A stretch of DNA of 32,705 bases. Origin: Roseofilum reptotaenium CS-1145. Lineage in GTDB: Bacteria; Cyanobacteriota; Cyanobacteriia; Cyanobacteriales; Desertifilaceae. Below the pieces are notes generated by a model that was given only the letters and a program-made list of their open reading frames with translations, did no database searches and was not told the origin of the DNA. The translations under genes and the position numbers were made by a program. Location: NCBI RefSeq assembly GCF_028330985.1, contig NZ_JAQMUE010000008.1:1-32705 (forward strand), read 5' to 3'. The first letter of the stretch is position 1, and each line of letters opens with the position of its first letter. Positions 8,141-17,465 of the stretch are shown here, one piece after another.

Positions 8141-8519
8141 TCAGTCCCTCTTGACGCAAAGCCTCTAACTGCCGTAGGGCATCCGCTACCGACTCCACCT
8201 GGTCTCGGATCGGGCCAGTAGGTGTAGAATCCTGCTTTGGCCAGAACTTTGACCAATTCACTTGGGGGATTTTCAGTCCTGGAATAACAGGAACCGGGCC
8301 GGGATAATTCTGGTTAAATTCTTCATCATTTTGTACCAAATACCACACACCATCAATTGCGCTAGCCACATGGGGAATTGGAGTCCAAGACAATAATAAA
8401 TAGATCGCTCCCCATAAAGGTTGACCTAAATAAAACTTATGCAATCCGGCGATCGGAATCAACATCCCAGAAAACGCCAAAATCATACCCACTTTTCGAC
8501 TCTTTTCCTTATTCAACAC
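8085..8519 (-). CDS. TM2 and SHOCT domain membrane protein
   Basis: The 144-aa protein starts with GTG at 8519, preceded by AGGTG at a suitable distance. The first ~65 residues form a TM2 domain with two hydrophobic helices and the motif AGLHKFYLGQPLWGAIYLLL, where G-x-HKFYLG is the family hallmark. A linker rich in proline (YPGPVPVIPGLKIPQ) follows. The C-terminal ~35 residues form a SHOCT domain: LRQLEALRQEGLITEYEFEQKRRQLLDKI. SHOCT segments are short oligomerisation or adaptor modules; the cellular role is not known. Its 3' end overlaps the end of the metalloprotease gene on the other strand by 56 bases. Confidence 0.82.
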   Translation of the reverse strand: MLNKEKSRKVGMILAFSGMLIPIAGLHKFYLGQPLWGAIYLLLSWTPIPHVASAIDGVWYLVQNDEEFNQNYPGPVPVIPGLKIPQVNWSKFWPKQDSTPTGPIRDQVESVADALRQLEALRQEGLITEYEFEQKRRQLLDKIA

Positions 8520-8985
8520 CTCATTTCACCTATAAAGCCCATCCTAATCTGCTTATACATATAATAGACCCTCTGATAGCCCTAAATTTCGTAGAATTAC
8601 TCTTCTTTTCTCAGTATGCCCAATCAGGTAGGAATTAAGTGAAGGGATTTATGCGGAGGAAAAAAGTATTGAAAAAGCGTGGCACTCGCTAAAACCTTCG
8701 ATCTCTAGGTGATACCGAAACATCACAATTTCCAAGAGTGACAGAAAAGGATTAGAGTAGACGCTTATTGATCAAAAGGTTATCTTAGAAAAGCTATTAT
8801 ACCCTAGCTATAGTAGAGTGATGCAAGTTACAATCTAGGGAGAGATGAGATGATTTTTTCTAGCTATTCCCCAGGAAAAGAAGTAATTAATGATGCCTCC
8901 CGTACTAGGGAGAATCATGATTATGCTAATTAATAAATTAGCAGAGAAAATTGAACTATAAATTTCATCATATCTGGAGGTTAAA
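8520..8985. other. Intergenic region upstream of the hybrid kinase
   Basis: This 466-bp stretch has no long ORF. It contains two very short ORFs with plausible ribosome sites: 8651-8692 (13 codons, very basic) and 8850-8933 (27 codons). AT-rich TATA-like runs at 8795-8800 and 8809-8814 are possible -10 boxes, but no convincing -35 partner was found. The kinase ribosome site is at its end. Confidence 0.5.
8850..8933 (+). CDS. Possible 27-aa small ORF (leader peptide?)
   Basis: ATG at 8850 is preceded by GGGAGAG, and the frame runs 27 codons to TAA at 8931. The peptide is MIFSSYSPGKEVINDASRTR plus seven residues, hydrophilic, with no known domain. It ends 52 bases before the TTG start of the hybrid kinase. 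It could be a leader ORF, an independent small protein, or chance. Nothing beyond the ribosome site and position supports it. Confidence 0.25.
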   Translation: MIFSSYSPGKEVINDASRTRENHDYAN

Positions 8986-8988
8986 TTG
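8976..8988 (+). promoter_or_regulatory. Ribosome binding site deciding a TTG start
   Basis: GGAGG at 8976-8980 lies five bases before TTG at 8986. No in-frame ATG lies near it before the first membrane helix, so the TTG is the likely start of the hybrid kinase. Confidence 0.7.
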
Positions 8989-11736
8989 ACTAAGCAAATC
9001 GTTTCTCAACAAAAAAACGCTCACTTCTTCCCTTTACGCCTTATTCTTGTCCTTCCTTTTATTACCCAAATTATTGTAGCAGTTAGCCTAACGGGATATT
9101 TTTCCATCCGCAACGGTCAAAAAGCAGTCAATGATGTTGTCCGTCAACTCCGCCAAGAAGTTGTTGCCCGCGTTAAACTTCACTTGACCAGCTTTATGGC
9201 TAAACCCATTGAAATCAATCAAATGAATGCCAGAGCGATCGCTCTCGGTATGCTCGATATTGGCGATCGCTCGGAATTAATGCAACATTTTTGGAATCAG
9301 AGTCAGAGTTTTGGCCAAACCGTACCGCTCTTTATTTTCTTTGGGAATGCTGCTGGAGGTTATGCAGGTGCGGGATTATTTGATTTGGGCGAAAAGAATA
9401 TCGAATTAGCTTATACACCGGATTTCAAGCCAGGGGGCTTACATAGCTATGTCGCCGATGAAATGGGTTATGAAACCTCGCAACCCTACTATGAAGAAGA
9501 TGGCGCGATCGTTGCCAACAATTATGATTCACGGCAGCGTCCTTGGTTTCGCGAAGCAGTAAAAGCAAAAAAAGCGACTTGGACAGATGTTTATATCTAT
9601 GCAGAAGGAATTTTGGGAACAACAGCCAGTCAACCCCTTTATGACAATGACGGCCAACTTCTCGGCGTTACAGCCGTAGATTTTTCCTTGGAGGGAATTA
9701 GCAAGTTCTTGGGTCAAATTGAAGTCGGAAAAACGGGTAAAGTTTTTATTATCGAGCGCGATGGCTTTCTGGTGGGTAGTTCCAGCGACGAATCACCTTA
9801 TGTCAAAGCTCTCACAGGAGAAGAAGCACAGAAATTGCCAGCAAATGAGAGTGAAATGCCCTTAATTCGTCAAACAGCCCTAGCAATACAAGAAAAATTT
9901 CAAGGTTTTGAATCGATCGACGAGGAAAATCAACTCGAATTTATGATTGATAGTCAACGTCAGTTTGCCAGCATTTCCCCCTTTCAAGACAATTATGGTT
10001 TGGATTGGTTGATCGTTGTCGTGGTTTCCGAAGCTGATTTTATGGAGCAGATCGATGCCAATACCCGAAATACGGTTTTACTCTGTCTTTTAGCACTCAT
10101 CGCTGCTGCACTCCTCGGACTCTATACCTCGCGCTGGGTGACTCAACCCGTTTTGGGTTTGGCGCGATCGGCAGAAGCCCTGTCTCGCGAAGATTTAGAG
10201 CAGGAAGTCTCTGGCGGGACAATTTCCGAACTCAATACTCTTGCGAATGCCTTTAATCGCATGGCAATCCAGCTTAAAGCATCATTTGAAACCCTCGAAG
10301 GCCGAGTCCGAGAGCGAACTGCGGAACTGGCGATCGCCAAAGAAAAAGCCGAAATTGCCAATCAAGCCAAAAGTACTTTTGTTGCCAATATGAGCCACGA
10401 GTTGAGGAGTCCCCTCAATGCCATTCTCGGTTTCGGGCAAATTATGACCCGCTCCCAAACATTGCCCAAGGAACATCAAGAAAATGTCAGTATTATCAAT
10501 CGCAGTGGCGAACATTTGCTCACCTTGATTAACAACATCTTGGATCTCTCGAAAATTGAAGCTGGACGCATAACCCTCAATGAGAAAAACTTCGATCTCC
10601 ATCAGCTTCTCGGAGATATTGAAGATATGCTCCACCTCAAAGCCGAAGCCAAAGGACTGCAACTTTTAGTCGAGCATACCAACGAGATCCCTCAATATAT
10701 TCGCACCGATGAAGTCAAACTGCGTCAAGTGTTAATCAACCTCATTAACAACGCCATTAAATTTACCGAAGAAGGGGGCATTTCCGTTCGAGTGGGCAAA
10801 GAATCCCAAAACGAAAATTCGACTCGCATTCTATTTGAAGTCGAAGATACCGGAGCGGGAATTGCTCCTGAAGAACTCGACAAGCTCTTTGAAGCCTTTG
10901 TCCAAACCGAAAGCGGAAAACAAGCACAAGAAGGAACCGGCTTAGGTTTGCCCATTTCTCGCAAATTCGTGCAACTGATGGGAGGCGATATCCAAGTCAA
11001 GTCGCAAGTCAACAAAGGCACGACCTTTTCCTTTGAAATCAAAGCTACCATCGTTAAAGAGAGTGATATTGAACGTAAAGCCCCCAAACGTCCAGTTATT
11101 GCTCTCGAAACCAACCAACCCCGCTATCGCATCCTCATCGTCGATGACAAACCCCTCAATCGCCAACTTTTAATCAAACTCCTCTCTCCCTTGGGATTGT
11201 CACTCAAAGAAGCGAGTAATGGACAAGAAGCTATCGAAATCTGGGAAGAGTGGGAACCGCAACTGATTTGGATGGATATGCGAATGCCAGTAATGGATGG
11301 CTATACTGCCACGCAAAAGATCAAAGCAACAACAAAAGGGCAAGCCGTGGCAATAATTGCTCTCACTGCAAGCGTCTTAGAAGAAGAAAAAGTGGTGGTA
11401 CTATCGGCCGGGTGCAACGATTTTATGAGGAAGCCATTTCGAGAGGAAGAGATTTTCCAGAAGATGGAAGAACATATCGGAGTGCGCTTTCTTTACGAGG
11501 AAATTGAGAGCGCGCCGAGTAAAGAAGAAGAAATTCAAGAATCCATTGAAGAAAAAATAAAAGCGTTACCGGACACCCTAAAAGAGAAATTACAAGATGT
11601 TATCTTGAGATCGGATTTAAGTGGGATCGCTGGGACAGTTCTAGAAATTCGTCAATTTGATGAAGTTCTGGCGGAAACTGTGCAACAATTCTGCGATCGC
11701 TTTGAATACGATAAAGTTCTAAATTGGTTGAGCTAA
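8986..11736 (+). CDS. Hybrid sensor histidine kinase (Cache-HAMP-HisKA-HATPase-REC)
   Basis: The 916-aa membrane sensor starts with a TM helix (about 15-40). An extracytoplasmic double Cache domain follows (about 45-350; the segment NNYDSRQRPWFREAVKAKKATWTDVYIY is typical of dCache_1). Next come a second TM helix (about 360-382), HAMP and a short coiled coil. HisKA has the phospho-acceptor His471 in MSHELRSPLNAILGFG. HATPase shows NLINNAIKFT, EDTGAGIAPEEL and GTGLGLPISR. A receiver domain spans about 712-830, with the phospho-acceptor Asp764 in MDMRMPVMDG. The C-terminal ~70 residues are helical and acidic, possibly a degenerate Hpt. The ligand is unknown; Cache domains usually bind small molecules. 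A second kinase gene begins 53 bases later on the same strand. Confidence 0.93.
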   Translation: MTKQIVSQQKNAHFFPLRLILVLPFITQIIVAVSLTGYFSIRNGQKAVNDVVRQLRQEVVARVKLHLTSFMAKPIEINQMNARAIALGMLDIGDRSELMQHFWNQSQSFGQTVPLFIFFGNAAGGYAGAGLFDLGEKNIELAYTPDFKPGGLHSYVADEMGYETSQPYYEEDGAIVANNYDSRQRPWFREAVKAKKATWTDVYIYAEGILGTTASQPLYDNDGQLLGVTAVDFSLEGISKFLGQIEVGKTGKVFIIERDGFLVGSSSDESPYVKALTGEEAQKLPANESEMPLIRQTALAIQEKFQGFESIDEENQLEFMIDSQRQFASISPFQDNYGLDWLIVVVVSEADFMEQIDANTRNTVLLCLLALIAAALLGLYTSRWVTQPVLGLARSAEALSREDLEQEVSGGTISELNTLANAFNRMAIQLKASFETLEGRVRERTAELAIAKEKAEIANQAKSTFVANMSHELRSPLNAILGFGQIMTRSQTLPKEHQENVSIINRSGEHLLTLINNILDLSKIEAGRITLNEKNFDLHQLLGDIEDMLHLKAEAKGLQLLVEHTNEIPQYIRTDEVKLRQVLINLINNAIKFTEEGGISVRVGKESQNENSTRILFEVEDTGAGIAPEELDKLFEAFVQTESGKQAQEGTGLGLPISRKFVQLMGGDIQVKSQVNKGTTFSFEIKATIVKESDIERKAPKRPVIALETNQPRYRILIVDDKPLNRQLLIKLLSPLGLSLKEASNGQEAIEIWEEWEPQLIWMDMRMPVMDGYTATQKIKATTKGQAVAIIALTASVLEEEKVVVLSAGCNDFMRKPFREEEIFQKMEEHIGVRFLYEEIESAPSKEEEIQESIEEKIKALPDTLKEKLQDVILRSDLSGIAGTVLEIRQFDEVLAETVQQFCDRFEYDKVLNWLS

Positions 11737-11789
11737 ACTGCGAAGTATATAGGTGTCTGACTAATACACAAATCTTGATTATCAAAATT

Positions 11790-13169
11790 ATGAACTTTAA
11801 TTCCATTGATCCAGAACCAGGAAACATTCTTGTTGTTGATGATACTCCAGCCAATCTTCAACTCTTAATCCGTATATTATCAGAACAAGGTTATAAGGTT
11901 CGTCCTGTACCTAACGGACGATTGGTTTTTCAAGGAATTCATCGGGAGTATCCTGATTTGATTTTACTTGATATTCAAATGCCAGAAATGGATGGTTATG
12001 AAGTGTGCCAGAAGTTGAAAGCTGATGAACGGACGCGAGATATACCCGTGATTTTTATTAGTGCCCTCAACGATGTATTTGATAAAGTCAAAGCGTTTGA
12101 GATAGGAGGAGTTGATTATATGACTAAACCTTTTCAGGCAGCAGAAGTTTTAGCTCGCGTTAAAACGCATATCATGTTATCCAAATTGCAAAAAAAATTA
12201 CAAGAGAAAACAGAAATTCAGGACAGAAAACTGCAAGAAAAAACTATTACACTAGAAAATACAGTGAAACAATTAGAACGTACAAATCGTCAACTAGAAA
12301 GTACGAATTTTCAATTGGGAAACAATTTAGAGGAACTAAAAAAAGCCCAATTACAATTAGTGCAAAGTGAAAAAATGGCAACACTAGGTCAACTGGTGGC
12401 TGGAGTTGCCCATGAAATCAATAATCCTATTGGGTTTATTGATGGAAATATTAAATATGCTTTTGAATATATTCAAGATTTAATTCGATTAGTAGATCTT
12501 TACCAAAATGAAGGGCCGGATCGTGATGAACAAATCCAAGAATACATTAAAGAAATTGAACTGGATTTTTTGGTTGAAGATTTACCGAAAACAATTACAT
12601 CGATGAAAAACGGTGCTGATCGCATTCGCAATATTAGCAAATCCCTCCGCACGTTTTCTCGTAGAGATAGCGATCGGAAAGCTAATTTTAAAATTCATGA
12701 AGGAATTGATAGTACATTATTAATTTTAAAATATCGCCTCAAAGAGACTGGAGAACGTCCCAAGATCGAAGTGCTTAAAGAATATGGTGATGTGCCGGAA
12801 ATTAACTGTTTTCCAGGAAAACTCAATCAAGTGTTTATGAATCTTCTCTCTAATGCGATCGATGCCCTTGATGAGGCCTTACAAAATCCTTCTCATTCTC
12901 AACCTCAACGGATTACCATTAAAACTGAAGTGGGTGCAGAAAAAGATCAAATCATTGTCTGGATTGAAGATAATGGCATAGGAATGGCAGAAGCAATTCA
13001 AAAGAAAGTTTTCGATCATTTATTTACGACTAAAGGTGTGGGAAAAGGAACGGGTTTAGGACTTTCCATTTCTCGGGAAATTATTGAAGAACAACATGGG
13101 GGAAAAATTTGGTTTGAATCGGAATTTGGGAAAGGGACGAAATTTGCGATCTCGCTCCCACTGTCTTAA
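11790..13169 (+). CDS. Soluble response regulator-histidine kinase hybrid
   Basis: From the ATG at 11790 the protein is 459 aa; an earlier TTG at 11724 would overlap the previous gene's stop. An N-terminal receiver domain (about 8-125) has the acceptor Asp61 in LILLDIQMPEMDGYEV and a conserved K in MTKPF. A long coiled coil (about 128-190) leads to the kinase dimerisation helix with His208 in LVAGVAHEINNPIGFI. HATPase motifs are LLSNAIDALDEA, DNGIGM and GKGTGLGLSISREI. There is no membrane segment. This REC-HK order is common in cyanobacteria and usually acts mid-phosphorelay. Its position right after the membrane hybrid kinase suggests the two work in one relay, which is an inference. Confidence 0.92.
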   Translation: MNFNSIDPEPGNILVVDDTPANLQLLIRILSEQGYKVRPVPNGRLVFQGIHREYPDLILLDIQMPEMDGYEVCQKLKADERTRDIPVIFISALNDVFDKVKAFEIGGVDYMTKPFQAAEVLARVKTHIMLSKLQKKLQEKTEIQDRKLQEKTITLENTVKQLERTNRQLESTNFQLGNNLEELKKAQLQLVQSEKMATLGQLVAGVAHEINNPIGFIDGNIKYAFEYIQDLIRLVDLYQNEGPDRDEQIQEYIKEIELDFLVEDLPKTITSMKNGADRIRNISKSLRTFSRRDSDRKANFKIHEGIDSTLLILKYRLKETGERPKIEVLKEYGDVPEINCFPGKLNQVFMNLLSNAIDALDEALQNPSHSQPQRITIKTEVGAEKDQIIVWIEDNGIGMAEAIQKKVFDHLFTTKGVGKGTGLGLSISREIIEEQHGGKIWFESEFGKGTKFAISLPLS

Positions 13170-13280
13170 CGTAATCCTCTTTTATCAATGCGCCGAAATG
13201 ACTGCTTCTGTTTGCTTCTGATCTCAAATCCGGTTATCCCATTTCTCTTTAAGATTGCCATTAATCGATCCTTAGGAGGC

Positions 13281-13302
13281 AAGGGACTGGGGGCCCTTTT
13301 TT
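13281..13302 (+). terminator. Weak terminator-like hairpin
   Basis: AAGGG (13281-13285) pairs with CCCTT (13294-13298) around an 8-base loop and is followed by four T residues. It lies about 110 bases after the stop of the receiver-kinase gene. The stem is short, so confidence is low. Confidence 0.3.
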
Positions 13303-13339
13303 AAAGCGCATCATCATAGAGAAATGGTATTAGACAGTT

Positions 13340-13413
13340 GTCATTGCGATCGGAGGGAAGCAATCACCAAGATTGGGGATTGTTGCGATTGCTTCATTCC
13401 ACTGGCGCGACCT
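13340..13413. repeat. Dispersed inverted repeat of the GTCATTGCGA type
   Basis: The left end GTCATTGCGATCGGAGGGAA runs into GAAGCAATC (13357-13365). This is the exact reverse complement of GATTGCTTC at 13387-13395, after which the sequence runs to GGCGCGACC. This layout matches the non-coding GTCATTGCGAG...GCAATC repeats scattered through many bacterial genomes. The two arms are diverged beyond the central stem, so it looks like an old copy. Confidence 0.55.
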
Positions 13414-13653
13414 TTGCAATAACATATCGTAACTGATTATTCGGATTTGATCTGACTTGCTAGTGTGACGACATCCATACTCGATAGTTACTACGAATAA
13501 TAACAACCCATCCTTACTTGTGCATCTTGAGCTACATATTTGTGGAGCAGTAATTGTCCATTTATTGTCTACTCTACTTTTCAGCTCTTTGCCTTCCCTC
13601 TTATTCTACCCCTCTTTCAGTACACTGACAAAAGAGGGGTATCCTATTCTCTG

Positions 13654-13700
13654 CGTCCCCATGTCCCCGCATCTCCGTGTCTCGTGATTTCCCCATTCCC
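13654..13700. repeat. C-rich heptad-type short tandem repeat
   Basis: The plus strand carries GCGTCCCCATGTCCCCGCAT, then further units with spacing near seven bases and an ATTCCCT copy near 13692. It resembles the short tandemly repeated repetitive (STRR) heptads described in cyanobacteria. Confidence 0.5.
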
Positions 13701-13810
13701 TATAAATACGGAAAACCGAATTTTACTCCCATCTCCCACTCCATTAGAATAAAAGCAGTGCATCATCTCAATGCCCTTAACACCATCAGTAAACCTATCC
13801 AAAAAAAGCC

Positions 13811-14134
13811 ATGGGATTTTTTGATTCAGAAATTGTTCAACAAGAAGCAAAGAAACTCTTTGAGGATTATCAATCCCTGATCCAACTTGGCAGTGACTAT
13901 GGCAAATTCGATCGAGAAGGAAAAAAGCTGTTCATCGAACAGATGGAAGCCTTAATGGATCGATATAAAGTATTTATGAAACGCTTTGAACTCTCCGAAG
14001 ACTTCATGGCCCAAATGACCGTTGAACAGCTCAAAACCCAGTTGGGGCAATTTGGAGTCACCCCACAACAAATGTTCGATCAAATGAATTTCACCCTAGA
14101 GCGGATGAAATCTGAACTGGAAAAACAATCGTAA
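13811..14134 (+). CDS. DUF1825 family protein
   Basis: The 107-aa, soluble, all-helical protein starts MGFFDSEIVQQEAKKLFEDY, the well-conserved opening of the cyanobacterial DUF1825 family. Helices rich in charged and aromatic residues continue to the end (FIEQMEALMDRYKVFMKRFELSEDFMAQM). The family is found throughout cyanobacteria as a single short protein; I know of no established function. Length and sequence are normal. It converges with the penicillin-binding protein gene, with only 14 bases between the two stops and no clear terminator. Confidence 0.9.
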   Translation: MGFFDSEIVQQEAKKLFEDYQSLIQLGSDYGKFDREGKKLFIEQMEALMDRYKVFMKRFELSEDFMAQMTVEQLKTQLGQFGVTPQQMFDQMNFTLERMKSELEKQS

Positions 14135-14148
14135 ATGTTGAACCCATC

Positions 14149-16077
14149 CTATGGCTGTGGTCGGGGAAATTCACTTGGAGAACGGAATTTCTCGACCGGT
14201 TCATTCGCCAAAGCTTTGTGCATAAAATCGCGCCAAATCGGAGCTACAAATGTACCTCCAGTAACTCCCTTAGCCAGAGGTCTATAATCATCATTGCCCA
14301 CCCAAACCGCTACAGATAATTGGGGCACATAACCCACAAACCAAATATCCCGCTCCGAAGTTGTGGTTCCCGTTTTACCAGCCGCTGGACGGCCCAATCT
14401 AGCACCAGTAGCCGTTCCCCGTGAAATCACCCCTTGTAACGTGCTATTGAGAGAAGCCACCGCCCAAGGATCGAGAATCAGCTTCGGCTTAGGCGTATTA
14501 TCCAATAAAACATTGCCATGGCTATCAATCACTTGGGCAATAAACGTCGGTTGTGAATGCCAACCATTGTTCGCAAACGTCGCAAACGCACCAGCCATCT
14601 CTAAAGGTGTTAAGTCAACCGATCCCAAAGGTAAGGAAATTACCGGGTCCATAGGACTTTTAATCCCCAAATTACGGACGACTTCAACCACCTTATTCAG
14701 ACCAACCGCTTGACCAATTTTAACCGCTGGTACATTCAAAGATACTTCAAGAGACTTTCGCAAACTTACCGGCCCGGAAAAACTCCCCCCATAGTTTTGG
14801 GGAGAATAATAGCCACTACCATCCCGATACCTGACTGGCGAGTCATTTACCACCGACTCAGGTGTATATTTGCCACTGGCAAATGCCGCATAGTAAACAA
14901 ACGGTTTAAACGAAGACCCCGGTTGTCGTTGCGCTTGCACCGCTCGGTTATATTGACTGGTTTCATAGTCAAACCCTCCGACCATAGCTTTCACAAAGTG
15001 GGTGCGAGGGTCAACCGCTACAAGAGCTAATTGTCCATTATCGTAATCGTAATAAACACCTCGGCTATAGAGGCGACTATGCCAATCCTTAACCGTTTGC
15101 TCGGCAATTCGTTGGAGCCTCAGATCGATGGTGGTTTGAATCCGCAATCCGCCTTTGACCACCATATCGCGACCAAAGCGGTCTGAGAGTTCTTGAATTA
15201 CTGCCTCCGTTAAATAGGGCACTTTACTTTGACCAAAAGAAGTCACCCGTCCCACCAATAACGGCTGTTCTTTCGCTTCTTTCTCTTCCTCAGCCGTAAT
15301 CCAATTCAATTCTCGCATCCGCCCCAAAACGATCGCCTGCTGTCGTTTGGCTAACTTATAATCCACAAAGGGGCTAAAACTCTCGGGCGCTTGAATCAAA
15401 CCCGCCATCATTGCTGATTCTGCCAACGTTAGATCCGCTGCCGCTTTGGCAAAATAACTTTGGGCAGCCGTCTCTACTCCATATGTATTATGACCCCAGT
15501 ACACCTGGTTCAGATATAGTTCTAAAATCTCATCTTTGGTCAGAATTTGCTCTAAGCGCAGGGCTAAAACCGCTTCAGCGACCTTCCGGCTCAATTGCCG
15601 CTCTGGAGACAGAAACAGGTTTTTCACCAACTGCATCGTAATGGTGGAAGCCCCCTCTCGAATCCCTCCCTTCTCAATATTGGCTAACAATGCCCGACCG
15701 ACACTACTGGGATTAATCCCATTGTGCTGGTAGAAATGGGAATCCTCGATCGCCAACACCGCCAGTTTCAAATGGGGAGAAATCCGCTCTAGAGGAACCA
15801 CTTCCCGGTTGGCCTCATCATGAATCCGGGTCAGCAGTTCACCATTAATATCGTAGATATAACTGGTCTCTGTCGGCATATAGCTTCTCAGGCTGCGGAC
15901 ATCCGGCAGATTCCGAAAACTTAAGGCCAAACCCACCAGTCCTCCAGCAAAGATAGAACTGGTGAGCATCATCACTCCCAAAATCGTACCCCCTGCCACT
16001 TTGCCCACACCTTGGACAAATTGAAGGGCCGGGGTAATAGATTTAGATGGCTTACGACTGATAGTATTAGACGACAC
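14149..16077 (-). CDS. Class A penicillin-binding protein (PBP1A type)
   Basis: The 642-aa bifunctional enzyme builds peptidoglycan by glycan polymerisation and peptide cross-linking on the outer face of the cytoplasmic membrane. A basic cytoplasmic start is followed by one TM helix (about 30-52). The GT51 glycosyltransferase domain (about 75-250) has the catalytic Glu111 in AIEDSHFYQHNG, plus GASTITMQL and EILELYLNQVYWG. The transpeptidase domain (about 340-620) has S388-x-x-K391 (PGSSFKPF), S446-L-N448 and K568-T-G570. All catalytic residues are intact. The start is GTG at 16077, with GAGGAAG upstream. Cyanobacteria usually have several class A PBPs, so no gene number is assigned. Confidence 0.95.
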   Translation of the reverse strand: MSSNTISRKPSKSITPALQFVQGVGKVAGGTILGVMMLTSSIFAGGLVGLALSFRNLPDVRSLRSYMPTETSYIYDINGELLTRIHDEANREVVPLERISPHLKLAVLAIEDSHFYQHNGINPSSVGRALLANIEKGGIREGASTITMQLVKNLFLSPERQLSRKVAEAVLALRLEQILTKDEILELYLNQVYWGHNTYGVETAAQSYFAKAAADLTLAESAMMAGLIQAPESFSPFVDYKLAKRQQAIVLGRMRELNWITAEEEKEAKEQPLLVGRVTSFGQSKVPYLTEAVIQELSDRFGRDMVVKGGLRIQTTIDLRLQRIAEQTVKDWHSRLYSRGVYYDYDNGQLALVAVDPRTHFVKAMVGGFDYETSQYNRAVQAQRQPGSSFKPFVYYAAFASGKYTPESVVNDSPVRYRDGSGYYSPQNYGGSFSGPVSLRKSLEVSLNVPAVKIGQAVGLNKVVEVVRNLGIKSPMDPVISLPLGSVDLTPLEMAGAFATFANNGWHSQPTFIAQVIDSHGNVLLDNTPKPKLILDPWAVASLNSTLQGVISRGTATGARLGRPAAGKTGTTTSERDIWFVGYVPQLSVAVWVGNDDYRPLAKGVTGGTFVAPIWRDFMHKALANEPVEKFRSPSEFPRPQP

Positions 16078-16250
16078 GGTGATTTAACTTCCTCAGCTCG
16101 AACAAATGGATAGGGATAAGAACCAGACCTTGAGTCTTAGGGGATGGATGAATGGGGACTGACCCATAGTTTAACCTGTACCCGCGATAAGTGTTAACAG
16201 TTATTACAGAGATTAGCAAAATATTAATGGATTATAGAACTTCTGATCCC

Positions 16251-17453
16251 ATGACAAGTATCAACTCAACCTGGAATTGGCTGCATCGCGGTGTAAGTGA
16301 AATTTTTCCCGATCGCCCCGATAGTCACGATCCTGATGAGAACTTACAACGACGCATTGAGCAGTCCGGACAACCGTTGAGAGTAAAATTAGGCATCGAT
16401 CCCACTGGGACAGATTTGCATCTCGGCCATAGTATTGCTGTGCGGAAATTGCGAGCCTTTCAGGATGCTGGCCATACAGCAGTTTTGATTATTGGTGATT
16501 TTACCGCTCAAATTGGTGACCCAACCGGAAAATCTGAGGTGCGCCGTCAATTAACGGGCGAACAGGTGAAGGAAAATGCCCAAACCTATTTGGATCAATT
16601 GCGTCCTATCCTAGATTTTGAGACTCCCGGACGGTTGGAAATTCGCTATAACTCGGAATGGTTGAGCCAGTTGGATTTAAGTGAAATTTTAAAACTTTTG
16701 GCCACGATGACGGTGGGCCAAATGTTGGCGAAAGAAGGCTTTGCTGAACGCTATAGCCAGGAAAATCCGATCTATCTCCATGAGTTTCTCTATCCTCTGA
16801 TGCAAGGCTATGATTCTGTGGCAGTCAAGGCTGATGTGGAGTTAGGAGGAACTGACCAAAAGTTTAATATTGCCGTGGGTCGAGATTTACAGCGCCATTT
16901 TGGACTTAAACCTCAGTTTGGTTTGTTAGTCCCGATTTTGCTGGGGACGGATGGAGTGCAGAAAATGTCGAAATCCTTGGGCAATTATGTGGGAGTGTGG
17001 GAGAATGCTGTCACCATGTATTCTAAGTTGGAAAAAACTCCGGATTCGATTATTCAAGATTATGTGGAGTTGCTCACTAATCTTTCTTGGGATCAGTTAC
17101 CAGACAATCCTAGGGAACGGCAAAAGGTATTAGCGTTGGATGTGGTAACTCAGTATAAGGGGCAGGAAGCGGCTTTAGAAGCTCAAAAAGCAGCGTTGAG
17201 TCAAGGAGAAGCGGGAACGATTCCTGAGTTTAGTTTGCAAAATGTGGAGTTTCCAGCCAAGTTATTTTACATTGTCAGCGCAGCGGGATTATCCAAGGGA
17301 TCTTCGGAAGCGAGGCGTTTGATCCAAGGCGGTGGGGTAAAATTAGCTGGGGAAAAAGTGAGCAATCCCAATTTAGTGTTTGAACAAGCTGAGGAGATGG
17401 AGGGCAAAGTGTTGCAGGTGGGTAAAAACAAGTTTGCGCGGTTGATGAAATAA
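16251..17453 (+). CDS. tyrS: Tyrosyl-tRNA synthetase
   Basis: This class I synthetase charges tRNA-Tyr. I chose the ATG at 16251 (400 aa), because family members begin shortly before [17 protein letters not shown] at 16227 and GTG at 16191 are also possible. The catalytic Rossmann fold has [15 protein letters not shown] (HIGH-type motif) and the KMSKSLGNY loop. A C-terminal S4 RNA-binding domain (about 340-400) ends in GKNKFARLM. The spacing of motifs fits the shorter-KMSKS, TyrZ-like bacterial group. All signatures are present. The stop codon overlaps the ribosome site of pyrF (TAAGGAGG), which points to a tyrS-pyrF operon. Confidence 0.95.
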   Translation: MTSINSTWNWLHRGVSEIFPDRPDSHDPDENLQRRIEQSGQPLRVKLGIDPTGTDLHLGHSIAVRKLRAFQDAGHTAVLIIGDFTAQIGDPTGKSEVRRQLTGEQVKENAQTYLDQLRPILDFETPGRLEIRYNSEWLSQLDLSEILKLLATMTVGQMLAKEGFAERYSQENPIYLHEFLYPLMQGYDSVAVKADVELGGTDQKFNIAVGRDLQRHFGLKPQFGLLVPILLGTDGVQKMSKSLGNYVGVWENAVTMYSKLEKTPDSIIQDYVELLTNLSWDQLPDNPRERQKVLALDVVTQYKGQEAALEAQKAALSQGEAGTIPEFSLQNVEFPAKLFYIVSAAGLSKGSSEARRLIQGGGVKLAGEKVSNPNLVFEQAEEMEGKVLQVGKNKFARLMK

Positions 17454-17465
17454 GGAGGGGAAAGT

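Larger units (their letters stand above)
13170..13810. other. Intergenic region with dispersed repeats
   Basis: This 641-bp stretch holds no supported gene. It contains a weak terminator-like hairpin at 13281-13302, an inverted repeat of the GTCATTGCGA...GCAATC type at 13340-13413, and C-rich heptads around 13654-13700. The rest appears unstructured. Confidence 0.6.

Noticed and set aside
10143-11166. Several minus-strand ORFs inside the hybrid kinase gene
   Set aside because: The plus frame encodes continuous HAMP, HisKA, HATPase and REC motifs, so these are shadows.
14363-15030. Plus-strand ORFs opposite the penicillin-binding protein
   Set aside because: The minus frame carries all transpeptidase motifs; the plus ORFs show no family features.
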